Of a DNA stretch of 64,000 bases, positions 35,112 through 49,431 are shown one piece after another. This DNA comes from Trichoplax sp. H2. Its lineage: Eukaryota; Placozoa; Uniplacotomia; Trichoplacea. Under the pieces are notes generated by a model that was given only the letters and a program-made list of their open reading frames with translations, searched no databases and was not told the origin of the DNA. The stretch spans positions 248,001 to 312,000 of the forward strand of contig NOWV01000043.1 in NCBI GenBank assembly GCA_003344405.1, written 5' to 3'. A program made the translations under genes and the position numbers. Position 1 is the stretch's first letter. The number at the start of each line of letters is the position of its first letter.

Positions 35112-38100
35112 CTAGAATAAGGAATTAAGGAGTAAGATAGTGATAAATATAATGAACAGCAGGATCCAGAGTGTGGGGAAACCTAGCTACTAGTTTCGTA
35201 ATGAATAGTCAATGACAACGTAGATTCCAATCATAACAATATTGCAAAGTTGTCGATTATGTAGATAATTATGGCCAATACTTACTCTTCATCTTCTACT
35301 GATGCCAACTTAGCCCTAGGTGGCGATTCATCAGCATCATCATCAGTTACTTTATCATCCGTAGAAGCTTCTTGCACATCTTCATCCTCTAGGTCTTTCT
35401 CAACAGCTGTCTCTGTATTATCTTCTTCATGAGCATCCCCATTCATGTTAACTTCAGCTTCTTCATTGGTCAAGGCAGTTTCTTCTTCATTGGTCAAGGC
35501 AGTTTCTTCATTGGTCAAGGCAGTTTCATCATCGTCATTCTCAAACACTTCTTCATTACTTTCCTCAGCAACGTGGTTGATCTTTTCATCATTTACTTCG
35601 CTAGGGATCTGTTCAGACTGGAAAGGGTCATTTTGCATAAAATCATTCTCAAACATCGGATTTTCATATGTATCATCGGATGCAGTGCTATCTCCAAACG
35701 GATCGCTGCCAAAGGCGTTAAGGTGATTATTAGTAGTTTCATCATTCTTAGCTTGTTGGTCGGTAACTTGTTGGCCTCCTTCTTCATTTTCGACTTCTAA
35801 TTCAGTTTCTTTAGTTAGACTTTTTACGTCTTCTCGGCTCTAAACCCAAATAGCATTTCAAGAAACAATATTTACAAGCTGTGACTATAATTAGTAGCGA
35901 TCAATGCGGGACAAAAATAAACTACATAATGGAATTAGTGATTTACTAACTGAAAAACTGGCTAATCTGTCTCTGGATTGTTCCAGATTTGATAAAAGTT
36001 CATCAGCTTTTTCTCTCATTCCTTCCAATTCGTTTTCGGTCTCAGCTATAGAATGTAATAACATCAGCAGTATTATTGAGCACAGATTTAAAGACCACAA
36101 ACATGTTCCATACAACATCATTTTAATGACTACTAACCGCGAGAGGCTTCCCTTTCCTTTCTTCGTTGTTCTTCGCGCTCTTTAAACATATCGGTATTTC
36201 TATTTTCATAAGTATGATTTTGCAAGAACCACATCATATCTTCTTTATCTTGCAAATATTCCCGAAATTGCTGAATATGTAGTTTTCTGGTTACTTCTTC
36301 ACGCTTTTCCATTTCTTTTCCTACTTCATCCATTTCTCTTCTTTCAAACTTTTGATGGACAATGATTTGTTTTAATGCCAGCAGTTGGGAATAAAAATGC
36401 ATTTATTTCAATTAAACGATATAATAAACATTGATAAAAAAATAAGTCTAATTTCATTTTTTATATTGATACGTAAGCACAGGATTTTAATTAAAAATAA
36501 TAAGGAATTCAATAAAACCGAAGCTAGTCACGCCAATGCATATTATTGCATTGAAAGCACAGTTGGGTATTAGTAAGAGTCGATATTAATTTTTAATATT
36601 GTATTTATGTTCGCAATAAAGACCTATCTGCAATAATATTTGATGACATTATGTAAAGTGTTAACACTGCTAGGTTCTCACATCTGTTAATTCCATCATT
36701 TTCTTAAAACGATCTCGTTGGGCAGCTAAAGCTATTTGCAGCTCACTTTGCTTCTTTATGATGTCTTCAAGATTTGACAGGTTCTATGATGAATAAGGGA
36801 AAATGAGAACAAGATTATGACACGTACACTAGCCAGCATCCTATACACTGTGGAAGCATATCAATTCTTGTACGCAGCAAATCAATTGTGAGAAAGTACT
36901 CAATTAGGAGTTTAAGAAGTTTCATGCACTTCACATAATTCAGAAAATGTTTAATTTACATTTAAATCCATCTCGATTGGACTAGCTTCGCAATTAGTGA
37001 GCCAAGAATCTCCTTTGTTCATATCTTCTTCAAATTTAAAAGCCTTCAAATCTGTTTTAATAGTATTTACACAATGAAATGTTATTAATCCAATTCACTA
37101 CCAATTTCTGCTCAAGTTATATATCGCAGTTGCGATAAAGCATTCAGGGGTATTAATAATGGTAACTATAGAATGGCTTACAAATGTCATACTCTCGGTA
37201 ATACATTTCCCATTCGACTTTGAGATCAGCATAGACATTCAATAAGGCTTCCATTCTCACCGCAATCTAGACAGTATTATCCCTTTAGGAAAGCTATTTA
37301 TGACACACACAAATGTGTAAGAAAGATAATCCAAGTTTTATATATTACTTCTTTCTTGGCGTAATTATCACGTTCAATTAAGGTATCCCCTTTTTCTTTG
37401 GCTGTATTAAATCTTTCTTCATAGCTTTCAATTTCCTCTTTAATGTTCTTTAAACTTGCAATCACCCTCTCACCAGAAGGCACATCTCTGAAGATGAATA
37501 TATTTTTAGCAAAGAAAATATCTCAATCACAATACTGAAAGTCATAAAACTTTCTTCCTATTTGAGTACATCACGATTACATGCTAACTTAATGGAACAC
37601 GAAACTTACTCGGGCTCCTCTAAATTATGAATTTCATCATATACATCTGTTATCCACATGATCAAGTCATCAATTATGACAATTAACTTGAATAAATCTA
37701 GAGTTTGCAGGAGTTGTGATCGCCTCCAATTCGATTTATCATTAATTGCTTTCCAACAAGCTTTAACATCATCCATGCATTTTTTAATCTTTTCCTCCTC
37801 TCCATTGCTTTGATGTTCAGCAGCAAGATTTTTCGATTGTTGGCGTAAGCCATTAATCTAAATTACCCAATGTGTTAAAAATATATCAACTATATATTTC
37901 ACTGATACTACTAAAATCTTGTATTTACCTTGACTTCTAAGCCCACTAAATCATGTTGGAAGCTGTCGTGCTTCCGGTAGAATGCAGATGTGGAATTATA
38001 GTCTCTACCAAGATCGCTAGGCAAAATTTGATCCTTATGCTTAAAGTAAAATTATATCCAGTTATTAGTTACGTTAGGTGCATAGTATTTACATAACACC

Positions 38101-41100
38101 TCTGATTGCAATCCTGAATAAAATATTGCATTGTGAAGGTTATGAATTTAGTAAATCAGTTGTAACGGTAATCACAATAGCTAGCCAATTCTTTTATTGC
38201 TATGAATGCAGAATAATTAGTAAAAAGAAAATATTACCAAAATGTGTTGCTGTAGCTCGTTCAGGTCATAATAATATTTGTATAATTCGCGTGTTCCCTC
38301 TAACAGCTGCAATTAAGCCGAGACGATATCCCGATTAATCGTACTTGCATTGAACAAACAGTGCCTCTATGAACATATATGTATAAGTACTGTAAAGACA
38401 GAATCTTTAAACTTACTTCAAATCGACCATTGATCAACTTCATTAGTACTTCCCATAACTCATTGATGCCATTCTTCCATTCTGAGATAGTTGCTGATTC
38501 GCTATGGCCAGTACTAATCAACTGATCGGCCATAGTATTAACTTGCTGGATTCGATCAGTACCTGTTGTTTTGGTGTTATCGACCCATTTTTCGAAAGCG
38601 TCTTGAATAATCTTAGTCAAGTATGAAATATATCACGTATTACTGCAAGTGTTAATGATCCAATACGATAAGTAACAGTTATTCACTAGCCAAATTTGCA
38701 CTAACTAGAAATACGCGCATACTCAATTCCTTATCTTTTTTGAAACTCTAACATACCTAACGCATCGTAAACTAAGTATTGTATATAGATAGTTATTTAC
38801 CGCTTAGAGTAGAGAAAAAAAATCAGCTACTGAATCTTACTTTAGAACAATTTCCACACAATTCTTTAGGATGATATAAATTGCAAAGTATAGAAACGGG
38901 TAATTATATATTCCGTTATTTAAGATATACAGTAGTTATGGATTTCCAGAAATGGTTAAATGTAACAAGAAAGTGTAAACTTAACTACTGCAATGATTGT
39001 GGCCTCATAAGCAAAGGCCACATCTGTCATAATTAAGTATTAAAACTAATTTATCCTATAGAAAGCAGGGGCATGCATGTATACGGTTCGTGTTTTAATA
39101 CCTCCAAGTGTTCATAATCAGCGCCGCATTCCTTAGATTTTGCAATTGTCTCACAATCACCGAGCCAAAGCTCCAGATCATCAACCTTGGTTATTAAATT
39201 ACAATAATGTGCACAGATTTTAATTACTCAATTACAGTATCTTATTCATCATTGATATCGCTGCATTACTTCTCTATTAAACTGATACAGTTTAATTATT
39301 TCATTGAGGCGGTCACGTCTTTCATCAGCTAAAATTTTTAATTGCGTAAATCGATTGTCAGCATCTTCCATTGCATCTCGGATATCCTCACTACATCAAA
39401 TAAAGAAACAACATCTTTAGTTGCCTTTCTTTCATTACGAATATTTTAAGAATGCGCAATTTACAATTGCAACCCTAATAGTTTGGAAAAATTAAGGAAC
39501 TTAAACATTTAAAAGATCCACTTACGATCAAATTTAGAAAGATATTCTAGAGAGTAGCCTTTTACCTTATAAACAGTTCTTCCTGCACTAAATCATCGGC
39601 GCCATTACGTAGCTCTTCTAAATGATTGCGATAATCTTTAATTGATGACTGCAAGTTATTATGGTTCTTCATCATAGTTAGTGCGCTATCTTCATCCTAA
39701 TATTAATGTATCAATCCAACCACAATATACATTGTCAATCCTATTCATATGTAATATTCTGTAAAATACAATTGTTGTTACCTTTGGTCTATCATCAGAA
39801 GTTAAAACGGCAACTTTATCAATCATCCAAGACTCAGCTTCGTCGATCTCGAACAAGTGCTGAATGCAGTAAAGATTACAATACGTTATAAGAATATTTA
39901 ATCAAAGAACATTACTGCAAAGTCTTTATCAATGACAGTATATACCTGATGGGCTTTATAGTATTTGTCTAAAAGAATTTCTCGTTCCTTGCAATACTGT
40001 TCTAATAGAACGAATTTATCTTTCATTAATGCAATACTATTCTGAATATCGTCAGCACTTGGGTGGCCCTCAGCAATTAAAGCTTCACCGGATTGGTAAA
40101 TACTGTTTAAGATTTGTTCATGGCTTGTGATTTCATTGCATAAATTCTGCAAACAAACAAAAATTAAATTTAAAGCGAGCCATTTCCATCGATACCTAAA
40201 ACATGCATTTCACAACGCACAACATTGATTAACTCGTGAAAATACAGCATAATAACAGAGTTCTCTTATCCCGATCAAGTAGTTATTCAACGTTGACTTA
40301 TTTTTCTATTAACCGAGCAGCATTGTATAATATCACAGACAAGTAAATGATCATCACAATACTACAATATTATAAACATTTAACAGAATGCAATGCCATT
40401 TCATTTTACAAGTTATGCCTTGCTGACCTGGTGTGAAACTTTGTAATTGTGGACTTCCGACAAACTAGTACCCACTTCCTCGGACTTTGCTTGAAGTATT
40501 TTTTCTTCTAACCAGCGCTATAAATACGATACAGGCATAATAAGAAATGATAAGTTTCAGTTGAGTCATAAAATAAAGAGGAGAAATATACCAATTAAGA
40601 CATCTAATTTATTGATTTAGATACTAATGCGACTTAGATTAACTGATGTACTTAGACACAGCTATCGTTGCTACTGTTATACTTACAGTTTCGTCATCAA
40701 CATCGCGGAAGAATTGAAAAAATCTTCGCGCAGCTTCTAACTTTTTACGTTTTTCTTTACAAGGTTCATCGAGGTCATTGTACCTAGCGTACAGTATAGG
40801 GAAACGTCGATATAAATTTTAGTTCCAACTGTATATCTACCTAAGTTAAGCTACTAAAAGTTGTCATCATAAGGCTGCATTTCTTTGCATGACTAGCTTA
40901 CAGATATAGAACACGTTTAATATTAGTAACGATACCTTTGCTTCACATTGTTATATTTTTCATGCATATTTTCCGCATCGTAATGGTCAGCCTCTTGAAA
41001 TTTCTGTACTTGTTTCTCTAGCTGATCGATACGATCTTTACGAGCAGCAATATCATTTTCAATTCCCTAAACGAAGAAGATGTAAAGTAACGGGATGAGT

Positions 41101-44100
41101 CTATTTGGCGAAATAGTATAAGTGCAATACTCGTAAGCAGATGATCCACTTATTTCATTTGAAAATTTTTATGCTAGTTCATTTATATTCTTGAAATGAG
41201 TTCAATTAACTGCATCTTTAAGCAATCAGCGTTAAAGAAATGAACAATAAGGGCAGAATCCAATCAATTGCCTATTATTAATAAAAACCTATAACCTATA
41301 TTGGCAAAATTAGATCACTTGAATGAGCACCATTTGATCAACAATGTGATTGCATATTGTACGTACTATATGATCATAGTGGCAATGTACCTCAACTAAC
41401 GGTTGGCGAAATTCTAGGAAATAAACTAAGCCTATCACAAAATTGAAGAATACTCTAGACTAAGAGATGGAATACGGTTGAAGAGTATTAAATTTAATCC
41501 CTTTGCCACGATGCAAGTGCAAAACAGTAAGCATTTTATAAATCAACGGTAGAGCTGAAAGAGAAGAGTATGAACGACTATTGTCTAAGTTCGTAGATTC
41601 TTTGATCATAAACCCTTGATGAACAAGAAGATTGAAGTAATAAACTAGAAAAGTTAAAAAATACTGACTATTAAGTTAATGAAAATACCTTGAAGTATAC
41701 AAACAGAATTCCTTACTACAACAATGAAAATTCCAGAGATACGATGGTCAACGTCAAAACTATCCAAGTAAGAATAAGCTAGCTAATAATGGGCGAAAAT
41801 GTTTGTAACATATGGGAATTAGATGTCAAAGCACCTTGGATTGACGATTTTTATTTGGAAATAGACACTGCCATGCAAGCATAATCGACGCAGAAATTGC
41901 CTTAATCTTCTTGAAAACTGGACGGCAATAAGCCAATTCTATCGTAAAAGATTGAAACTGTTTCCTAGTGCTTGTACTGTATTTATTTTGTTCAAAAATA
42001 GAGTCAACAACTTTATCTGTCAATGCATTGGGAAGATAAAAAGCAAGAACTCAATATTTGGCGTTTGTAGATACTACCGAATATCGATTAGCGTCAAAAC
42101 TGATGGTTCAAGTCATAGACTACTAAATATTGAGTTGTGCTAATAAGATCTGGAAGGTGTGTGGTCCCATTTTCATCTCTGATTACAGTAATAATAATAA
42201 TTTAAAGATATCAAGTTGAACTTGCATCATCACCGTGCTGTAGTACATTATAGATTAATTCATTAACTTAATTATACCGTATATATTTTCGGAAGGGCCC
42301 TTGGGATAGTTGATAAGGATAAATTGAGATATCGTTTAATCAATTTTACAAATTCATTTTACTGTACTGTCATGATGGGTTTTCTGGCCAAACCCTCTTA
42401 AGTACAAGTGGTAGAGTAGATTAACGTCCTTTCTAATTGAATAACATGGATCAACAAGAATCGAATGGAGTCTTCCTTTAACTTGATGTGCACTAGTACT
42501 GTGCTTGTAGAAATAGCATAAGAAATGATGCTATGAATCCTACGACTACGTTGGTACAATGTTTCCTTCTGGAAGAGTACGAAAGGAAATTCGACTTTGT
42601 CGTGAAAGTATCAACTAGTGACTGGATCAATCGTACTTGCATGTAATGAATCAATTATTTGATTGCAATAAATAGATCATACGGCAATATTGCACTCGAT
42701 AATCCAGTACAGCAGTACACTATTTTCAATTTAATTCCATTTATAGTGCTCAAAAAAGCAACTACCAATTAATTATCTTTCTAACCATGATCCTACAGTA
42801 GAATGAACTTATGCGGTCTGTGGACGAAAGCTATCATTTATTCGGTCTATGAACTTACCATTTGCTGGTTGATTAAATTAGTGCAGGTAATAAGGTCCTT
42901 GCCAGTATCTTCAACCGTTAATATTGATTGGATATGGTCCAACCATACTTCGAGATCGGCTACAGAACGACTAAATTGGACTTGGTTATAGACTTCGTTT
43001 AACATGCGGCCTTTATTAGCTGATGCTTGGCATAATTTCAACCATTCATTTTGCAATTCAGCAATGCGATCGTCGACTTCACTTTCTGCCTCGCTATGAT
43101 TATCAATGATCGTTTGGCCAACGTCTTTAATACTATCTAATTGATCTTTAGTGGCGACTAATTCAGCTTCAAAGGTTTGATGTTTCTGCAATTTGCCAGT
43201 TAAATTAGTTTGATCACGATAGGCTTCATCGTTGGCTAATTGCTGCTTTTCACTAATCCAGTCGTTCAATTCATTACATTGCTGATGGAATTGTTGCAAT
43301 TGAACAGCTTGTTGTAATTTGACTTCAGCATCATTGAATTTACCGTAATTGTCGTTTAAACGCTCTTCAATTGCCAAAGATTTAGCAACTAATTTGTCCG
43401 AAGCATAGTGATCATTCTCCGACATACGGCGAGCAAATCGTTTAACGTGTGCAACTTTATCGCTGCATAATTCTAAATTTTTCTTGTATTCTTTATGCCG
43501 TTTGACCAATTCAATTAGATTAAACAAGGATAACTTCTTTTGGCGCTCTTTATCGATAATCGTCTTGACGAACTTCTTTAATTTATTGGCTTTGGCATGA
43601 TCACGACCAATGCCCATTTCAGCAACAGCTTTGGTCAGAAACATATCTTGCTTACTTAATGATCCTTCCAATTGCTTAATATCACGCTGAAATAGCATGT
43701 GCTCGTAATTTTGTTTCAGTAAGAGTTTACGCTTTTCGCAGGCTTGTAATAATTCTTCCCATTCTTGGACAATTTCATCAACTCGTTGACGAAGGCGACG
43801 TCCAGTTGTGTCATCAGTGTAATATTGCGGTGCCACTGAGAGAATATTGTTATAAATCATTTGACGACTTTGGACATCATAGGTTAATTCTTCATGTTCC
43901 TTAGCTAATTTCTCCGCACCCGATAATGTATTAGCGATATCGTCTGAACTAGCATAAATTTGTTGCGTTTTGATCCAATCGTGCAAGTCGTCCATATCAA
44001 ATAGTAACTTTTGGTAATCGCTACACTCGCCCAAGGTGTTGCGCTGTTTATTGGCTTTATCCAAGACGTTGTTCCAATTTTGATATAATCCAGACACACG

Positions 44101-47100
44101 ATCATTTAGCATAGTCTCGTAATCTTCCTGTTCCTCTATTAGTTGAGCTTTTTTGGCTTCGATAGCATTTAATCGCTCCTCAACAGCAGGTGTATCCCGC
44201 TCGACAGCATTGATTTGACGCTGTAATTGCATAATAACATTAGGATCAGCAGTGGATGAAAGTTCGTTGTCTAAACCGCTTCCCTTTTGTATCACCCAAT
44301 TTTTGGTTTCATCAATTTCGTAAAAGAAATCCAGCAGACGTTTCTTATTATCGATAATCTCTTTCTTGACTGCAATAAGAACGACCAATTGCTTCCATTT
44401 ACCATTTAAACGCTCAATTGAGGCTCGTATTTCATCGCTATTACTATTTTGATTGTCGATCAATTCTTGGCCATCGCTTCCAACTTTTTGATAGCGTTCT
44501 TGATTAGTATTGACTTCTTTGTTGATACCTTCAAATTGCCGTGATAATAAATCTGCTTCCGACATATCATTTGGTGCTTCGATGGATTCCAATATAGCTA
44601 CGCGATCACCAACCCACGACAGTAAAATTTCATTTTCATCTTGATATTTATAAAATAACTGCATTTCTTTTAGACGTTCTTCTCGTTTACTTAGTAATTG
44701 AAGGAGTAGGTCGTAATTTTTAGAAATACGAAATTTTCTTTCTACCACATCATCAGAGGCACGATCTTGCGGTGCTAATTGCTCCGATGTACTTTCTAAG
44801 CCATCAATTTGCTCGCGGTAGGCGCGAATTTCATTACTTAAATCTAAATGAGTTTTCATCAATGATTCAACACTACCTTGATCGACACCGTAATTATCGA
44901 TCGACATCAAGCTAACATGTAATGTAATCCAAGCTTCAATGTTGTCAGCTTCTACTAATAATTGCTGAAGTACTAACATCTCATCGATACGTCGTTGGCG
45001 TTTTGCTAAAATATCGGTAACATTTTCCCATCTTTCTTGTAAATTATCGACATTATTGCTAATCGTCGATGATGCATAGTGGCCATTGTCGATCATACCG
45101 CGACCTACTTTTAGGATATTCTCAATGACAGGTTGATGGCCATTGACTTCAGCTTCTAATGCTTTCTGTCGATGATCAAGAAGAGTTAATGAAACGTAAT
45201 CTTGGACTTTTTTCAAATTGGATAATTCTAAGGTTTGCTCCTTTTCTTTCATCCAATTTTGCTCATCTTCACAATCTTGATAGAACTGCAATAATCGCTG
45301 TGAGTCTTCTAGTTTAGATTTGCGATCGGCAGCCAATTGTTGGACCTCATTTAATGCTTGTCCTAATTGATCAACACCATCATGGATATCTTCATTTAAT
45401 GGTTGGCCTACATATCATTTTCATACAAGGATGAAGTTAGTTACAATGAAAAATGTACATTCCAATTAGTTCACCATATTTGACGTGGAATGAGATAGAA
45501 TGTTTATGAAAGAATAAGTAAGAAATACAATATCGGAATGCGAGTAACTTTTGCATCTAAATTTCATAGATTTACCGTTTTCATCTTCTGGTGCCTCAAA
45601 GGCTTCGGCTTCAGCAATAACATTCTTAATACGATCCGCATGTACAACGATATCGCTTTCCAGAATACTATGGTTTTGTAGCAGATTGTTGACATCTTGC
45701 AATTCTTTACCATAATCTTCTGATTGCAATAGCGCCTAGCAAAAGATATTAGCATAGTTACAGAAAATTTACTCAGTACACGCGAGGAACTGATTCCCGG
45801 TATGGAATATTACGTTAATACTGGTTAAGCTCGAGCATTTTTGGCAGATCTGATCTACGTTGAGGCATGAGATAACCGGACATGCATAAACTGTATTACA
45901 TTACGTTTAAATGTTCAAGGTAAGTAAATTTTCTACATTAAATACTAGGCTACATGCCCATAATTAATCTTACAGTTCATATAAGATCGATTTAACGAAA
46001 TTAAATTTCACAGAAAATTTTCTTATTACCTTCGTTTCTTTAGTCCAATCGATCATATCTTCTAATTCTTGTAAAATCTTCTGCAATTGTAAATGCTGCT
46101 CCAGATCATTACGTCTTTGCTTGATCATTTCAATCAGATCGTTCCACAATTCCAAGACATTATCTTTCCTGAAAATTAATATTACGAATATATTGCCTTG
46201 TTATGGTTTTATAAAGTAGGAGCATTATCTTGTTAAGGTTCTTACTTTGCTTGAATACGATCAGAATCGTGATAATTTTGTTCTGTCAGTTCATTAGCTA
46301 CATTTTCTACAGCTACAACACGTTCATGGTAGGAATTAATATCTGTTTCAATGGCTTCGTGCTTTTTAACGGCAGCTTCTACAGCCGGCAAAGAATCACC
46401 GAAATCTTCACCGCCGAGTATCCCGCGATTATCTGTCAGCCATTGCGTACGTAGCCGAGCCTGTTAATTGAACACATTCCATGTTGGAGAAAAATGAGCA
46501 GTTGCAGTTTCCATAAAAATTAAAGTTAACGTTAAGTAAAATACCTTTCGATCAAATTGAGCAGCTAATTGTTCGAGTCTCTCCAACCTGAGCAATGAAA
46601 ATTTTTTACTTTATCAAGATAGTGCTGTCAGATAATCAAATTTACTTTAAAAGTTGCTTTACTGTACTTCGCTTGGCGGAATGCAGCACAAGACAGAAGT
46701 ACCGTACTATAGAAGGTTAACTAAATTTACCTCAAAATTTCCTGTCGTAAAGCCAATTCACGTTCATGTTCAGCCTTTTCTAATTTCCCCCAAGCCTAAA
46801 TAAATAGTCATTGATTTAACGCCAATAGCTTTGAAGTAAGGACTCCGAACTTATGGAGCTCTGTTGTACTTAATCTACTGAGCAAATGGGCAACTTAGCA
46901 GTTTATTCAAAAGTCACAGGGAAATATAGCTGGTACAGTCGTAAATGTATTATTTCTATACTGTTGGAGTTAATTAAAGTTCTAGATTACATCTGCAGGA
47001 CTACGGAAATATGAAAGCTTGGAATAATCAACAATTATTATGTAGATCATGCCACGGAGGTCAAGATCTGCAGAATTTATGTCGCAAACTAGCGGAATAA

Positions 47101-49431
47101 ACAAAGTGTTTTGGCAAGTAACCGCAAGGTTATCGACGAAATCTTATTTTTATGAGTACCCTTTATTGTTACGATAATATGATTTAATTTACACTACCTT
47201 GTTGATTTCAGAGATAGTTTTGCCTTCTTTTGGTGTATAAGCTTTTTGATTGTTTGCTCTTAATTTACTTTGAATAGTAAATAATTTTTCTTCAAGATCT
47301 GCTTTCTCTTGAAATCTAAAGGGATAAAGTAATAATTCGAAATAAATTTGCAAACCTGCTAAAACTCTTTTAAAATTTAAAATATTATAAAAAGGCAATT
47401 TGCCAAGATTTACTTGGGCGGTTTCTCCGTAGTACGATAAGTATTAAATTGAACAAGTTGCTGTTGGACACCACTTAATTTATTATCAAATGTTCTGTCG
47501 GATAATTTAGCAATCTTATCTTGGACCCAATCCAACAAGTTGCTAGCCAAGGTATCGTACTCTTGCATTAAAGCTTCATTCTCAATGACCTCTCCCATAA
47601 CCTGCAACATGAATAAGGTATAAGTTTATAAAGATATTCAATTTGGTTCTAAAGGGGTAGATATTCAGTGCATAGTCTAACATCTAGTTATCTGCGACTA
47701 CTTACTTTTCCAATACGACGTCCAACAACATCCTCTGCCTTCATTTTTGAAAAGGTATGGTAATATGACGCAACATAGGTCATAATGGATTTTTCGTCGG
47801 GATATTCAACATTGACATCTAATAGATGGGAAGTGGAAGAATTGTTTGTTCATGGCTGATATTTAACTGAATATTTTACTATTGTTATAGCTTTTATTAT
47901 ATAGCGAAAATGAAGTATCATTTTTCTTACCCTCTGCATCAAGTAGTTGTGGTATACCAAAACTTTCTTCGGCTACTTTAAAGGCGTTACGTAAATTCTG
48001 GAGAGGACTATTAACGGATAAGCTGTCGTATTTAATAGCGTCGGGTCTAAAAATAGAATTAATAAGGTTAATACTGATTTAATATCGCTTCGATTCCTGT
48101 AGCCTTATACTGTATATGCGAAAGAATTATTGGTATATCAATGTTACACATTATTTTTCACTGGTCTCGTCTCATGTGGATAGCTACTGTTACCTATGCT
48201 TATGAATAATGGCATTAAAAGCAAGACCATCACGCCAACTGGAAGTAAAGTTTGTCATTTTGACGTTATCGTAACTAAATTGTAGAAAAATTTTTGATTC
48301 TGTAAGAATGATGATATATTCATGCTACTGGCCTGCAAAAATGCTATTTTTGATAGTATTATTCGCATTGTGATATACCTGGCGGTTTTTAATTTACACC
48401 ACATTAATAAAGCATCTTTAGCCGATTTATGTTCTGCTGAACCACTTCCATCATCGATTTGAATGTCTTGAATCTATGCAGAATTATTAGTAGTTAGTAT
48501 ACATTAGCAAAGCATACCATGGCAGCTAGCTTTATTTTATAGACGATTGCAGTAGATATTGCTTCTTATACTACCTGAAAACGCAAAATAATTGTCCATA
48601 TCAGACCCAAAATTAATCGGTTATTACTGTCAATGATGTCTTCTGCACCCATATTTTCCAATTTAACCTATTAAAAAATGATAGAAGTATAAGACTTTTA
48701 GCAACTTGAACGTAGCATAGCTTGCTACATCCGTATGTACTTTATTGATTTGATTTCAGGGTAGAAATTAAATTTAATCTATTCTTTGTTTAGCTATGAT
48801 ACATTACATGTTTATTCTTTAAGAACTTCAAGGCGGCGTTAACATTTTGAATTCGATGAATTCGCATTTTGCCTCTGGCTGGTTTAGCCTAGAATAAGGC
48901 GGAATAGGTTGTATCAATGATGTTTGATCAAGAGATCAATACTAAGAGCAACATTTACTATAACTATGTTCAACAAATAAAATTTTCATTTAACCATTAT
49001 ATAAATCAGAAAAAATAAAATACTGACCACTTTCTCGCCTGAGAGAACTTCAAGTAGACGTATTAATACAACTCCGTCGGTAACATCGGTATATAAATCG
49101 TTAACATTAATGGAGACTCTGTTTAAGTAAGAATTCATCCATTTTGTAAAGGTTTTCTTTTGAATTTTCTCACGCTCACCTATGAAATTACAACGGTTAA
49201 AATACGTATAGACTTGATAATATATTTTTCCATCCTAATTTATTTTATATATCCAGTTTAAACCTTAAACATGAAGCGAAGGCTAATTACACTAACAATT
49301 TTACCTTAACGCTGAGTGTAAACTTAAGAATTATATAAATTTAAAGACATTTCCTTACTGGCAAGAGCTTTAATTCTTGATTTCTCAAAATGGCCAGCTC
49401 TGGCGGCATCAGAGTCTTGTAAATTGGACAT
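34095..49431 (-). CDS. Beta-spectrin, complete (copy A; 39 exons, 2547 aa)
   Basis: Exons, 5' to 3' on the minus strand: 49359-49431, 49028-49179, 48808-48888, 48575-48667, 48379-48473, 48194-48274, 47931-48046, 47706-47818, 47414-47601, 47198-47315, 46731-46795, 46545-46587, 46246-46460, 46030-46168, 45576-45735, 42859-45407, 40936-41066, 40687-40783, 40428-40517, 39946-40146, 39782-39859, 39566-39696, 39270-39390, 39102-39185, 38417-38611, 37929-38039, 37610-37857, 37349-37487, 37182-37266, 36960-37051, 36682-36783, 36138-36348, 35951-36045, 35286-35839, 34989-35111, 34837-34912, 34653-34741, 34484-34526, 34095-34361. All junctions keep phase. Domain order is two CH domains, a long run of spectrin repeats, an acidic linker, a PH domain and a basic tail ending in [11 protein letters not shown]. 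It should pair with alpha-spectrin and link F-actin to the membrane. The start follows [10 protein letters not shown], as in other beta-spectrins. The weakest boundary is the acceptor at 36349. Confidence 0.93.
35286..35839 (-). other. Acidic linker exon of beta-spectrin A with DPF motifs and a TALTNEE repeat
   Basis: Exon 34 encodes about 185 Asp/Glu-rich, disordered residues. It contains two DPF tripeptides (GSDPFGD and QNDPFQS) about 30 residues apart and three tandem copies of TALTNEE with one extra Glu (coding DNA about 35458-35530). The corresponding exon of copy B (58633-58979) shares none of these. Confidence 0.8.
41067..42858 (-). other. Large intron (1.79 kb) of beta-spectrin A
   Basis: By far the largest intron of the gene, lying directly 3' of the giant exon. 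It has no recognised gene; open frames of about 60 codons inside have no visible domain. Its size compared with neighbours (mostly 50-400 bp) makes it a candidate site for regulatory elements. Confidence 0.6.
42859..45407 (-). other. Giant 2549-bp exon encoding about eight spectrin repeats
   Basis: Exon 16 encodes about residues 578-1427 without interruption, whereas every other exon of the gene is 43-554 bp. Each roughly 106-residue triple-helix unit begins with a W-centred helix such as [38 protein letters not shown] or [13 protein letters not shown]. Confidence 0.9.
47706..49431 (-). other. Actin-binding tandem CH domains of beta-spectrin A (exons 1-8)
   Basis: CH1 (about residues 28-135) shows [51 protein letters not shown] and [18 protein letters not shown]2 shows [33 protein letters not shown], and [20 protein letters not shown]. 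All key CH-family blocks are present, so F-actin binding is expected. Confidence 0.93.

Noticed and set aside
41952-42143. 63-codon plus-strand frame inside the large spectrin intron
   Set aside because: Short, no domain, and overlapped by an open minus-strand frame.
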